64,000 nucleotides of DNA, taken from the NCBI GenBank assembly GCA_030267565.1, contig BRXU01000024.1, positions 1,658,501-1,722,500 of the forward strand, written 5' to 3'. A program made the translations under genes and the position numbers. Every line of letters starts with the position of its first letter. Position 1 is the first letter of the stretch. The notes under the pieces are model-generated. The model was given only the letters and a program-made list of their open reading frames with translations, searched no databases and was not told the origin of the DNA. This document shows, piece after piece, positions 11,069 to 22,884 of the stretch. This stretch comes from Pleodorina starrii. Taxonomy: Eukaryota; Chlorophyta; Chlorophyceae; Chlamydomonadales; Volvocaceae.

Positions 11069-12603
11069 TGTCGCAAGCGGCAAGTTGTGACCGCCATGTA
11101 TTGAGCCCCGGCAGACAAGGGGTTGGTGTCGGCTTCCTTGAAGCCCGAAAAGGGCGGGGCCCCGTTCAATCCGTACGGGTTAGGTTGAGTGCTAGGGCGG
11201 CAAGGGCGTGAAGTGTGAGAGTGTCGACATTCCTGCTGATAGACAGGCGGAGCTTTATTCCCGAAATGCCTGCTAGCCGAGTCGTTAGCAAGGCCTGCCG
11301 GCGCCGCGCGAAGCGCGTCATCCCGCCGGGTGCATGAGCGCATCGACCGAAATACGGCATCATTTCCAAAGCGAGCGGCGAGGGCGTCAAGTGTGAGAGT
11401 GTCGACATTCCTGCTGATAGACAGCCAGAGCTTTATATCTGAAATGCCTGCGGCTTCAGCAATCCGCCCCATGTTTAGCATCGCGCGCCGTCTCGGCACT
11501 GTGCAACTCTTCCGGCCAGCGCATTGGCTGAAGTTACTTGATAGTAGACATAGAGTGTATCATTTACACATCACGCAGGCTGACTTGCCAATAGAAGGAC
11601 AGCGGAACTGTTTGCGAGGGTCGCGACGACGTGCCATGGAGACTGCCAAACTGGTTTTTACTCATGCGATGTTGGGTTCCTATAATAAAGATACCATGCA
11701 ATAAAGAATGTAATCTTTTACTTATTCAGTGTTTCCGTTGGCTGAGATCTTACACTTGCCCTTTTACACATATCACACATCACACGCACGGACATGGGCA
11801 ATCCTACAGGGCGGGGCCTCTTAATAAGTGGGGGCATAAGGATAGGCCGTCGGGCATCTACGAAAGGATATGTGCTCGGAAAGGATCGCTGTGCGGAAGG
11901 GGGCCCTGCCCAAAAAAGCAAAATGGAGCGGAACAAGGGATGTCGGCTTCCTTGAAGCCATTAAATCCGTACGGGTGGAGTTGAGTGCTAGGGACTTGGG
12001 CCGAACCGCTGGATGCCCGCTGCCTAAGCGAGAACGCCTCTGGGGCTATGACAATGTGGTTTCGGGCAGTTTCACCGCGAGAGGTTCGCTGGTGGGGCTT
12101 CGGCCCTGCCCGGGGAGTGGGCCCCGTGAACAAAGTGGCCGTCTGTCACGTTGGGATGTAGCCGCAAGGCGGCGCGGAATGTACGTCAGGCTGAACAGGT
12201 TGGCTCCTGTCCACTCAATACCGGTATTCCCACCCCGCATCCTGGGGACTTGGGAGCGTTAGGTAGGCGTGCGAGTCGGAAGAGACTAAGTGAAGGGCCC
12301 TGTCGTCTATCTACTTGCGCGGGAGACCCAAATGGGTGGAACAGCTCTACTGCAGCTTTTGACAGCGGATCTCGACAGCCATGGCTTCGATGCGTCCCAG
12401 GTGGAACCCGTACGGTCTGGCCTTCCCAACCCCAACCCCGCCGCGTGCCATTGTAGAAGGTCATTTGGCTCCAAGGGGACTAGGGGACAAGAGGACTCGG
12501 TGTGGTACCTTAGATGTTACAAGGGTTGGGTCCCGATCATAAGGGAACTGCTGGAAATAGCCTGCGACAGGCCTTAAGTACCGTCTGAAGCCCAAAGGGG
12601 GCT

Positions 12604-12679
12604 TATGCCGTACTGGGCCTTACACCGAGTTCCTCAGAAGTAGCTAGATCACTGGATAGCCAAGTACCTCTCGACGGTT
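12604..12679. repeat. 76-bp direct repeat (DR), unit 1 copy
   Basis: Begins TATGCCGTACTGGGCCTTAC and ends CTCTCGACGGTT. It recurs once in each of units 1-2 and twice in each longer unit. The second copy in the longer units (20572-20647, 24689-24764, 28806-28881, 32923-32998) differs at one base (TTCCTC versus TTCATC). The two copies bracket the hairpin plus inverted-repeat segment. Confidence 0.9.
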
Positions 12680-12778
12680 TATCTAACGCGGAAGCGCAAA
12701 GTTGAACATCAACAGTTGCATATTCAACATGTCTATAACAATGTAGCAGGCAGTGTAGCAGGCAATGTAGCAGGCAGT

Positions 12779-12831
12779 ATAATTCGTATTAATGCGACTG
12801 CAAATCTTGTAGTCGCATTAATACGAATTAT
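12779..12831. repeat. AT-rich perfect hairpin, 21-bp stem
   Basis: Stem 12779-12799 (ATAATTCGTATTAATGCGAC...) pairs perfectly with 12811-12831 across an 11-base loop. It follows three short GTAGCAGGCA repeats. It recurs at 15733, 18687, 22804, 26921 and 31038. A diverged relative without the perfect stem lies near 33490-33550. Confidence 0.9.
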
Positions 12832-12861
12832 TCTTAGATGTTCTTAGAGGTTCTTAGATGA

Positions 12862-13523
12862 GCTGCATCCAAGAACCTCCGAGCCGCGGCGGACCTGACA
12901 TTCATCAAGTATGACGCCAAGGCCGCCCTGGCGACCAAATACCCGTTCATCAATGACCGCCTCGCCCTGACTGACGGCGATCGAGACGCCGTCGGAAAGC
13001 AGCTCCAGGCGGCAGCTAAGTCGCTCACGAGCTTTGAAGAGCAGCTGACGGAGCTCGAGGTTGTTCCCAATACGACGGAGGCCTTCACCCAGACGCTGCT
13101 CATCACTTGCAAGTTGCAGGCGGCTCTCGAGGTGCCCCCGGCCGGAGCGCCCCCACCCCGGGGTACCCGGAGTCCATCCACGAGGTAGAGCGGCTGACCA
13201 GTGAAATCGCGTCCCTGGAGCAGCAGCACAACGAGGCCAACGCGCAGTTGGCGGAGGCCACTAAGGCGCTCGTGAAGCACGCCGAGGCGCTCAGCGAGGA
13301 GAAGGAGCGAGTTCAGGCGATCGAGGCGGAGCTAAAGGCCGAGCGCCAGAGGTTCATCGAAAAGTACGCCAAGGTGAAGCGGGACCTGAGCAACGCGGAG
13401 GACGAGCTGCACAAAACCCGGCGCCGCTCTGAGCCGAGCTCCGAAGCACTCACATCTCGGTTCATGGACTTCCTCAAGACGCTCGAAAACCCGAACAAAC
13501 GCGCGCGAAGCACGGACAACTAG
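12862..13523 (+). pseudogene. ORF-a: coiled-coil protein of unknown element, unit 1 (5'-truncated, frameshifted)
   Basis: Two overlapping frames with strong G/C-ending codons form what looks like one protein. The first (12862-13188) encodes a helical segment with AASKNLRAAADLTFIKYDAK and LTSFEEQLTELEVVP. The second (open from 13107, stop 13523) encodes a clear coiled coil (EVERLTSEIASLEQQ; AEALSEEKERVQAIEAEL) and ends in a basic tail NKRARSTDN. Moving between them needs a -1 shift in a C/G-rich overlap near 13130-13175. I see no canonical slippery heptamer, so it may be a fixed mutation rather than programmed frameshifting. The N-terminal part is missing in this orientation. A structural, gag-like or ORF1-like role is inferred from coiled coil, basic tail and repetition only. 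Confidence 0.5.
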
Positions 13524-13601
13524 TGGCCGTCTGCAGGCCTGCTGTCGAGCTCCCGGTGTTGTCGAGTTGGTCGTTCGGTGTTCTACCAAGTGTAACGAAA
13601 C

Positions 13602-13766
13602 ATGGATGACGAAATCGAGCCCGTGTCTGCCCGCTCCCGCACCGCAGAGTCACAACCAGCAGTCTTGCAAGCCGCCGCGTTGCAAGAAATAGTCACAGCA
13701 TGCATCCGCGGCGCCATCCCCGAGATCGTTTCCCAAGTACGTCGCGGCGGCGGCGGCTTGCAAGAC
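13602..13766 (+). pseudogene. ORF-b: truncated second ORF of the unknown element
   Basis: An ATG lies 78 bp after the ORF-a stop and opens a frame starting MDDEIEPVSARSRTAE, followed by a hydrophobic helix (LQEIVTACIRGAIPEIVSQV). It is cut off at the GGGGCC junction after about 55 codons. Copies at 16556 and 19510, and in later units, are likewise truncated, either at the junction or at the inverted-repeat turn. Close spacing after ORF-a suggests a two-ORF element whose second, possibly enzymatic, ORF is missing from the window. Confidence 0.4.
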
Positions 13767-13785
13767 CCGGGGCCGGGGCCGGGGC

Positions 13786-16739
13786 GGGGCTTCGTCAAGC
13801 GGGTCATACTCCGGAGGATCGTATTCCTCATCAGAGAAGTGGAGCTGGAGGCCATCGCCTGCTCCATCCGCCTCGCTGCCGCTGCCACCGTATGCATACA
13901 AATCCTCCTCCATGCCATTGGCCTTATCAACACGCTTTACAACGCTTGGTGGCTGATAACCATTATAGCCAAAAGACTGGCGCAATGTTTTTTTGTAATA
14001 GACATTCAAAATGACAAGCGCGTGTCGCAAGCGGCAAGTTGTGACCGCCATGTATTGAGCCCCGGCAGACAAGGGGTTGGTGTCGGCTTCCTTGAAGCCC
14101 GAAAAGGGCGGGGCCCCGTTCAATCCGTACGGGTTAGGTTGAGTGCTAGGGCGGCAAGGGCGTGAAGTGTGAGAGTGTCGACATTCCTGCTGATAGACAG
14201 GCGGAGCTTTATTCCCGAAATGCCTGCTAGCCGAGTCGTTAGCAAGGCCTGCCGGCGCCGCGCGAAGCGCGTCATCCCGCCGGGTGCATGAGCGCATCGA
14301 CCGAAATACGGCATCATTTCCAAAGCGAGCGGCGAGGGCGTCAAGTGTGAGAGTGTCGACATTCCTGCTGATAGACAGCCAGAGCTTTATATCTGAAATG
14401 CCTGCGGCTTCAGCAATCCGCCCCATGTTTAGCATCGCGCGCCGTCTCGGCACTGTGCAACTCTTCCGGCCAGCGCATTGGCTGAAGTTACTTGATAGTA
14501 GACATAGAGTGTATCATTTACACATCACGCAGGCTGACTTGCCAATAGAAGGACAGCGGAACTGTTTGCGAGGGTCGCGACGACGTGCCATGGAGACTGC
14601 CAAACTGGTTTTTACTCATGCGATGTTGGGTTCCTATAATAAAGATACCATGCAATAAAGAATGTAATCTTTTACTTATTCAGTGTTTCCGTTGGCTGAG
14701 ATCTTACACTTGCCCTTTTACACATATCACACATCACACGCACGGACATGGGCAATCCTACAGGGCGGGGCCTCTTAATAAGTGGGGGCATAAGGATAGG
14801 CCGTCGGGCATCTACGAAAGGATATGTGCTCGGAAAGGATCGCTGTGCGGAAGGGGGCCCTGCCCAAAAAAGCAAAATGGAGCGGAACAAGGGATGTCGG
14901 CTTCCTTGAAGCCATTAAATCCGTACGGGTGGAGTTGAGTGCTAGGGACTTGGGCCGAACCGCTGGATGCCCGCTGCCTAAGCGAGAACGCCTCTGGGGC
15001 TATGACAATGTGGTTTCGGGCAGTTTCACCGCGAGAGGTTCGCTGGTGGGGCTTCGGCCCTGCCCGGGGAGTGGGCCCCGTGAACAAAGTGGCCGTCTGT
15101 CACGTTGGGATGTAGCCGCAAGGCGGCGCGGAATGTACGTCAGGCTGAACAGGTTGGCTCCTGTCCACTCAATACCGGTATTCCCACCCCGCATCCTGGG
15201 GACTTGGGAGCGTTAGGTAGGCGTGCGAGTCGGAAGAGACTAAGTGAAGGGCCCTGTCGTCTATCTACTTGCGCGGGAGACCCAAATGGGTGGAACAGCT
15301 CTACTGCAGCTTTTGACAGCGGATCTCGACAGCCATGGCTTCGATGCGTCCCAGGTGGAACCCGTACGGTCTGGCCTTCCCAACCCCAACCCCGCCGCGT
15401 GCCATTGTAGAAGGTCATTTGGCTCCAAGGGGACTAGGGGACAAGAGGACTCGGTGTGGTACCTTAGATGTTACAAGGGTTGGGTCCCGATCATAAGGGA
15501 ACTGCTGGAAATAGCCTGCGACAGGCCTTAAGTACCGTCTGAAGCCCAAAGGGGGCTTATGCCGTACTGGGCCTTACACCGAGTTCCTCAGAAGTAGCTA
15601 GATCACTGGATAGCCAAGTACCTCTCGACGGTTTATCTAACGCGGAAGCGCAAAGTTGAACATCAACAGTTGCATATTCAACATGTCTATAACAATGTAG
15701 CAGGCAGTGTAGCAGGCAATGTAGCAGGCAGTATAATTCGTATTAATGCGACTGCAAATCTTGTAGTCGCATTAATACGAATTATTCTTAGATGTTCTTA
15801 GAGGTTCTTAGATGAGCTGCATCCAAGAACCTCCGAGCCGCGGCGGACCTGACATTCATCAAGTATGACGCCAAGGCCGCCCTGGCGACCAAATACCCGT
15901 TCATCAATGACCGCCTCGCCCTGACTGACGGCGATCGAGACGCCGTCGGAAAGCAGCTCCAGGCGGCAGCTAAGTCGCTCACGAGCTTTGAAGAGCAGCT
16001 GACGGAGCTCGAGGTTGTTCCCAATACGACGGAGGCCTTCACCCAGACGCTGCTCATCACTTGCAAGTTGCAGGCGGCTCTCGAGGTGCCCCCGGCCGGA
16101 GCGCCCCCACCCCGGGGTACCCGGAGTCCATCCACGAGGTAGAGCGGCTGACCAGTGAAATCGCGTCCCTGGAGCAGCAGCACAACGAGGCCAACGCGCA
16201 GTTGGCGGAGGCCACTAAGGCGCTCGTGAAGCACGCCGAGGCGCTCAGCGAGGAGAAGGAGCGAGTTCAGGCGATCGAGGCGGAGCTAAAGGCCGAGCGC
16301 CAGAGGTTCATCGAAAAGTACGCCAAGGTGAAGCGGGACCTGAGCAACGCGGAGGACGAGCTGCACAAAACCCGGCGCCGCTCTGAGCCGAGCTCCGAAG
16401 CACTCACATCTCGGTTCATGGACTTCCTCAAGACGCTCGAAAACCCGAACAAACGCGCGCGAAGCACGGACAACTAGTGGCCGTCTGCAGGCCTGCTGTC
16501 GAGCTCCCGGTGTTGTCGAGTTGGTCGTTCGGTGTTCTACCAAGTGTAACGAAACATGGATGACGAAATCGAGCCCGTGTCTGCCCGCTCCCGCACCGCA
16601 GAGTCACAACCAGCAGTCTTGCAAGCCGCCGCGTTGCAAGAAATAGTCACAGCATGCATCCGCGGCGCCATCCCCGAGATCGTTTCCCAAGTACGTCGCG
16701 GCGGCGGCGGCTTGCAAGACCCGGGGCCGGGGCCGGGGC
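13786..16739. repeat. Tandem array unit 2 (2,954 bp)
   Basis: Appears identical to unit 1 by direct reading, including the frameshift in ORF-a. The junctions at both ends consist of (GGGGCC)2 followed by GGGGC. Confidence 0.95.
15816..16477 (+). pseudogene. ORF-a copy, unit 2
   Basis: Identical to the unit 1 copy, with the same -1 frame break and the same basic C-terminal tail. Confidence 0.5.
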
Positions 16740-18767
16740 GGGGCTTCGTCAAGCGGGTCATACTCCGGAGGATCGTATTCCTCATCAGAGAAGTGGAGCT
16801 GGAGGCCATCGCCTGCTCCATCCGCCTCGCTGCCGCTGCCACCGTATGCATACAAATCCTCCTCCATGCCATTGGCCTTATCAACACGCTTTACAACGCT
16901 TGGTGGCTGATAACCATTATAGCCAAAAGACTGGCGCAATGTTTTTTTGTAATAGACATTCAAAATGACAAGCGCGTGTCGCAAGCGGCAAGTTGTGACC
17001 GCCATGTATTGAGCCCCGGCAGACAAGGGGTTGGTGTCGGCTTCCTTGAAGCCCGAAAAGGGCGGGGCCCCGTTCAATCCGTACGGGTTAGGTTGAGTGC
17101 TAGGGCGGCAAGGGCGTGAAGTGTGAGAGTGTCGACATTCCTGCTGATAGACAGGCGGAGCTTTATTCCCGAAATGCCTGCTAGCCGAGTCGTTAGCAAG
17201 GCCTGCCGGCGCCGCGCGAAGCGCGTCATCCCGCCGGGTGCATGAGCGCATCGACCGAAATACGGCATCATTTCCAAAGCGAGCGGCGAGGGCGTCAAGT
17301 GTGAGAGTGTCGACATTCCTGCTGATAGACAGCCAGAGCTTTATATCTGAAATGCCTGCGGCTTCAGCAATCCGCCCCATGTTTAGCATCGCGCGCCGTC
17401 TCGGCACTGTGCAACTCTTCCGGCCAGCGCATTGGCTGAAGTTACTTGATAGTAGACATAGAGTGTATCATTTACACATCACGCAGGCTGACTTGCCAAT
17501 AGAAGGACAGCGGAACTGTTTGCGAGGGTCGCGACGACGTGCCATGGAGACTGCCAAACTGGTTTTTACTCATGCGATGTTGGGTTCCTATAATAAAGAT
17601 ACCATGCAATAAAGAATGTAATCTTTTACTTATTCAGTGTTTCCGTTGGCTGAGATCTTACACTTGCCCTTTTACACATATCACACATCACACGCACGGA
17701 CATGGGCAATCCTACAGGGCGGGGCCTCTTAATAAGTGGGGGCATAAGGATAGGCCGTCGGGCATCTACGAAAGGATATGTGCTCGGAAAGGATCGCTGT
17801 GCGGAAGGGGGCCCTGCCCAAAAAAGCAAAATGGAGCGGAACAAGGGATGTCGGCTTCCTTGAAGCCATTAAATCCGTACGGGTGGAGTTGAGTGCTAGG
17901 GACTTGGGCCGAACCGCTGGATGCCCGCTGCCTAAGCGAGAACGCCTCTGGGGCTATGACAATGTGGTTTCGGGCAGTTTCACCGCGAGAGGTTCGCTGG
18001 TGGGGCTTCGGCCCTGCCCGGGGAGTGGGCCCCGTGAACAAAGTGGCCGTCTGTCACGTTGGGATGTAGCCGCAAGGCGGCGCGGAATGTACGTCAGGCT
18101 GAACAGGTTGGCTCCTGTCCACTCAATACCGGTATTCCCACCCCGCATCCTGGGGACTTGGGAGCGTTAGGTAGGCGTGCGAGTCGGAAGAGACTAAGTG
18201 AAGGGCCCTGTCGTCTATCTACTTGCGCGGGAGACCCAAATGGGTGGAACAGCTCTACTGCAGCTTTTGACAGCGGATCTCGACAGCCATGGCTTCGATG
18301 CGTCCCAGGTGGAACCCGTACGGTCTGGCCTTCCCAACCCCAACCCCGCCGCGTGCCATTGTAGAAGGTCATTTGGCTCCAAGGGGACTAGGGGACAAGA
18401 GGACTCGGTGTGGTACCTTAGATGTTACAAGGGTTGGGTCCCGATCATAAGGGAACTGCTGGAAATAGCCTGCGACAGGCCTTAAGTACCGTCTGAAGCC
18501 CAAAGGGGGCTTATGCCGTACTGGGCCTTACACCGAGTTCCTCAGAAGTAGCTAGATCACTGGATAGCCAAGTACCTCTCGACGGTTTATCTAACGCGGA
18601 AGCGCAAAGTTGAACATCAACAGTTGCATATTCAACATGTCTATAACAATGTAGCAGGCAGTGTAGCAGGCAATGTAGCAGGCAGTATAATTCGTATTAA
18701 TGCGACTGCAAATCTTGTAGTCGCATTAATACGAATTATTCTTAGATGTTCTTAGAGGTTCTTAGAT

Positions 18768-20476
18768 GAGCTGCATCCAAGAACCTCCGAGCCGCGGCGG
18801 ACCTGACATTCATCAAGTATGACGCCAAGGCCGCCCTGGCGACCAAATACCCGTTCATCAATGACCGCCTCGCCCTGACTGACGGCGATCGAGACGCCGT
18901 CGGAAAGCAGCTCCAGGCGGCAGCTAAGTCGCTCACGAGCTTTGAAGAGCAGCTGACGGAGCTCGAGGTTGTTCCCAATACGACGGAGGCCTTCACCCAG
19001 ACGCTGCTCATCACTTGCAAGTTGCAGGCGGCTCTCGAGGTGCCCCCGGCCGGAGCGCCCCCACCCCGGGGTACCCGGAGTCCATCCACGAGGTAGAGCG
19101 GCTGACCAGTGAAATCGCGTCCCTGGAGCAGCAGCACAACGAGGCCAACGCGCAGTTGGCGGAGGCCACTAAGGCGCTCGTGAAGCACGCCGAGGCGCTC
19201 AGCGAGGAGAAGGAGCGAGTTCAGGCGATCGAGGCGGAGCTAAAGGCCGAGCGCCAGAGGTTCATCGAAAAGTACGCCAAGGTGAAGCGGGACCTGAGCA
19301 ACGCGGAGGACGAGCTGCACAAAACCCGGCGCCGCTCTGAGCCGAGCTCCGAAGCACTCACATCTCGGTTCATGGACTTCCTCAAGACGCTCGAAAACCC
19401 GAACAAACGCGCGCGAAGCACGGACAACTAGTGGCCGTCTGCAGGCCTGCTGTCGAGCTCCCGGTGTTGTCGAGTTGGTCGTTCGGTGTTCTACCAAGTG
19501 TAACGAAACATGGATGACGAAATCGAGCCCGTGTCTGCCCGCTCCCGCACCGCAGAGTCACAACCAGCAGTCTTGCAAGCCGCCGCGTTGCAAGAAATAG
19601 TCACAGCATGCATCCGCGGCGCCATCCCCGAGATCGTTTCCCAAGTACGTCGCGGCGGCGGCGGCTTGCAAGACTGCTGGTTGTGACTCTGCGGTGCGGG
19701 AGCGGGCAGACACGGGCTCGATTTCGTCATCCATGCTTCGTTACACTTGGTAGAACACCGAACGACCAACTCGACAACACCGGGAGCTCGACAGCAGGCC
19801 TGCAGACGGCCACTAGTTGTCCGTGCTTCGCGCGCGTTTGTTCGGGTTTTCGAGCGTCTTGAGGAAGTCCATGAACCGAGATGTGAGTGCTTCGGAGCTC
19901 GGCTCAGAGCGGCGCCGGGTTTTGTGCAGCTCGTCCTCCGCGTTGCTCAGGTCCCGCTTCACCTTGGCGTACTTTTCGATGAACCTCTGGCGCTCGGCCT
20001 TTAGCTCCGCCTCGATCGCCTGAACTCGCTCCTTCTCCTCGCTGAGCGCCTCGGCGTGCTTCACGAGCGCCTTAGTGGCCTCCGCCAACTGCGCGTTGGC
20101 CTCGTTGTGCTGCTGCTCCAGGGACGCGATTTCACTGGTCAGCCGCTCTACCTCGTGGATGGACTCCGGGTACCCCGGGGTGGGGGCGCTCCGGCCGGGG
20201 GCACCTCGAGAGCCGCCTGCAACTTGCAAGTGATGAGCAGCGTCTGGGTGAAGGCCTCCGTCGTATTGGGAACAACCTCGAGCTCCGTCAGCTGCTCTTC
20301 AAAGCTCGTGAGCGACTTAGCTGCCGCCTGGAGCTGCTTTCCGACGGCGTCTCGATCGCCGTCAGTCAGGGCGAGGCGGTCATTGATGAACGGGTATTTG
20401 GTCGCCAGGGCGGCCTTGGCGTCATACTTGATGAATGTCAGGTCCGCCGCGGCTCGGAGGTTCTTGGATGCAGCTC
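18768..20476. repeat. 0.8-kb inverted repeat, unit 3
   Basis: Left arm 18768-19582 is the near-perfect reverse complement of 19663-20476, with a spacer of roughly 75 bp around 19583-19660. The arms differ at a few bases, for example GAAAC versus GAAGC beside the ORF-b start, so they are not a simple sequencing fold-back of one molecule. The structure would form a very stable cruciform or hairpin. Confidence 0.93.
18770..19431 (+). pseudogene. ORF-a copy, unit 3 left arm
   Basis: Identical plus-strand copy forming most of the left arm of the inverted repeat. Confidence 0.5.
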
Positions 20477-20571
20477 GGAGCTGGCCCACGGCCAGAGTGA
20501 CGCGCGCTGCTCTCTCGCCGAAGGTGCTCTCGACAGCCTCGATTACCTCCTGGTACTGCTCGGACTCCGTG
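19813..20571 (-). pseudogene. ORF-a copy, unit 3 right arm (longest version)
   Basis: The inverted copy extends further upstream than the plus-strand copies, adding about 33 codons with good coding bias (ESEQYQEVIEAVESTFGERA and VTLAVGQLR) before the shared helical segment. A possible acceptor lies just upstream (GGCCCAG|TACGGC). The same -1 frame break is present. This is the best copy for deducing the original protein's N-terminal side. No catalytic motif is seen. Confidence 0.5.
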
Positions 20572-22884
20572 TATGCCGTACTGGGCCTTACACCGAGTTC
20601 ATCAGAAGTAGCTAGATCACTGGATAGCCAAGTACCTCTCGACGGTTGGCTCGCCCCTATAGGGGCGAGAGCCTTAGTGGTCGGTAACAAACGGTCACAA
20701 CGGTGCATAGTTGAGTATTGGTGTACCTCTGTACCGGGGATATTGTCCTTTATACTCGTCCTATGTACATTGGGCACTGTACCATAGCGCTGCCGGAAAA
20801 GGCTCCGTGAGCCAAGACAGGACGTACGGGGCCGGGGCCGGGGCCGGGGCCGGGGCGGGGCTTCGTCAAGCGGGTCATACTCCGGAGGATCGTATTCCTC
20901 ATCAGAGAAGTGGAGCTGGAGGCCATCGCCTGCTCCATCCGCCTCGCTGCCGCTGCCACCGTATGCATACAAATCCTCCTCCATGCCATTGGCCTTATCA
21001 ACACGCTTTACAACGCTTGGTGGCTGATAACCATTATAGCCAAAAGACTGGCGCAATGTTTTTTTGTAATAGACATTCAAAATGACAAGCGCGTGTCGCA
21101 AGCGGCAAGTTGTGACCGCCATGTATTGAGCCCCGGCAGACAAGGGGTTGGTGTCGGCTTCCTTGAAGCCCGAAAAGGGCGGGGCCCCGTTCAATCCGTA
21201 CGGGTTAGGTTGAGTGCTAGGGCGGCAAGGGCGTGAAGTGTGAGAGTGTCGACATTCCTGCTGATAGACAGGCGGAGCTTTATTCCCGAAATGCCTGCTA
21301 GCCGAGTCGTTAGCAAGGCCTGCCGGCGCCGCGCGAAGCGCGTCATCCCGCCGGGTGCATGAGCGCATCGACCGAAATACGGCATCATTTCCAAAGCGAG
21401 CGGCGAGGGCGTCAAGTGTGAGAGTGTCGACATTCCTGCTGATAGACAGCCAGAGCTTTATATCTGAAATGCCTGCGGCTTCAGCAATCCGCCCCATGTT
21501 TAGCATCGCGCGCCGTCTCGGCACTGTGCAACTCTTCCGGCCAGCGCATTGGCTGAAGTTACTTGATAGTAGACATAGAGTGTATCATTTACACATCACG
21601 CAGGCTGACTTGCCAATAGAAGGACAGCGGAACTGTTTGCGAGGGTCGCGACGACGTGCCATGGAGACTGCCAAACTGGTTTTTACTCATGCGATGTTGG
21701 GTTCCTATAATAAAGATACCATGCAATAAAGAATGTAATCTTTTACTTATTCAGTGTTTCCGTTGGCTGAGATCTTACACTTGCCCTTTTACACATATCA
21801 CACATCACACGCACGGACATGGGCAATCCTACAGGGCGGGGCCTCTTAATAAGTGGGGGCATAAGGATAGGCCGTCGGGCATCTACGAAAGGATATGTGC
21901 TCGGAAAGGATCGCTGTGCGGAAGGGGGCCCTGCCCAAAAAAGCAAAATGGAGCGGAACAAGGGATGTCGGCTTCCTTGAAGCCATTAAATCCGTACGGG
22001 TGGAGTTGAGTGCTAGGGACTTGGGCCGAACCGCTGGATGCCCGCTGCCTAAGCGAGAACGCCTCTGGGGCTATGACAATGTGGTTTCGGGCAGTTTCAC
22101 CGCGAGAGGTTCGCTGGTGGGGCTTCGGCCCTGCCCGGGGAGTGGGCCCCGTGAACAAAGTGGCCGTCTGTCACGTTGGGATGTAGCCGCAAGGCGGCGC
22201 GGAATGTACGTCAGGCTGAACAGGTTGGCTCCTGTCCACTCAATACCGGTATTCCCACCCCGCATCCTGGGGACTTGGGAGCGTTAGGTAGGCGTGCGAG
22301 TCGGAAGAGACTAAGTGAAGGGCCCTGTCGTCTATCTACTTGCGCGGGAGACCCAAATGGGTGGAACAGCTCTACTGCAGCTTTTGACAGCGGATCTCGA
22401 CAGCCATGGCTTCGATGCGTCCCAGGTGGAACCCGTACGGTCTGGCCTTCCCAACCCCAACCCCGCCGCGTGCCATTGTAGAAGGTCATTTGGCTCCAAG
22501 GGGACTAGGGGACAAGAGGACTCGGTGTGGTACCTTAGATGTTACAAGGGTTGGGTCCCGATCATAAGGGAACTGCTGGAAATAGCCTGCGACAGGCCTT
22601 AAGTACCGTCTGAAGCCCAAAGGGGGCTTATGCCGTACTGGGCCTTACACCGAGTTCCTCAGAAGTAGCTAGATCACTGGATAGCCAAGTACCTCTCGAC
22701 GGTTTATCTAACGCGGAAGCGCAAAGTTGAACATCAACAGTTGCATATTCAACATGTCTATAACAATGTAGCAGGCAGTGTAGCAGGCAATGTAGCAGGC
22801 AGTATAATTCGTATTAATGCGACTGCAAATCTTGTAGTCGCATTAATACGAATTATTCTTAGATGTTCTTAGAGGTTCTTAGAT

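Larger units (their letters stand above)
10832..13785. repeat. Tandem array unit 1 (2,954 bp)
   Basis: First unit of the array, starting at GGGGCTTCGTCAAGCGGG. In order it contains: a minus-strand acidic coding fragment; two similar ~60-bp blocks around GTGTGAGAGTGTCGACATTC (near 11214 and 11392); an AATAAA/TGTAA-rich stretch near 11690; a 76-bp direct repeat (12604-12679); an AT-rich hairpin; and plus-strand ORF-a and truncated ORF-b. It ends in two GGGGCC copies that lead into the next unit. Confidence 0.95.
16740..20856. repeat. Tandem array unit 3 (4,117 bp, with inverted repeat)
   Basis: The first ~2.9 kb match units 1-2. Instead of returning to GGGGCC, the sequence then turns back on itself: ORF-b and ORF-a are repeated in inverted orientation (about 19660-20476), followed by ~380 bp absent from units 1-2 and a (GGGGCC)4 junction. 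Confidence 0.95.

Noticed and set aside
20148..21524. Continuous 458-codon minus-strand frame spanning an array junction
   Set aside because: It fuses the acidic fragment, the GGGGCC junction and ORF-a by chance across a unit boundary. The first ~200 codons lack coding bias.
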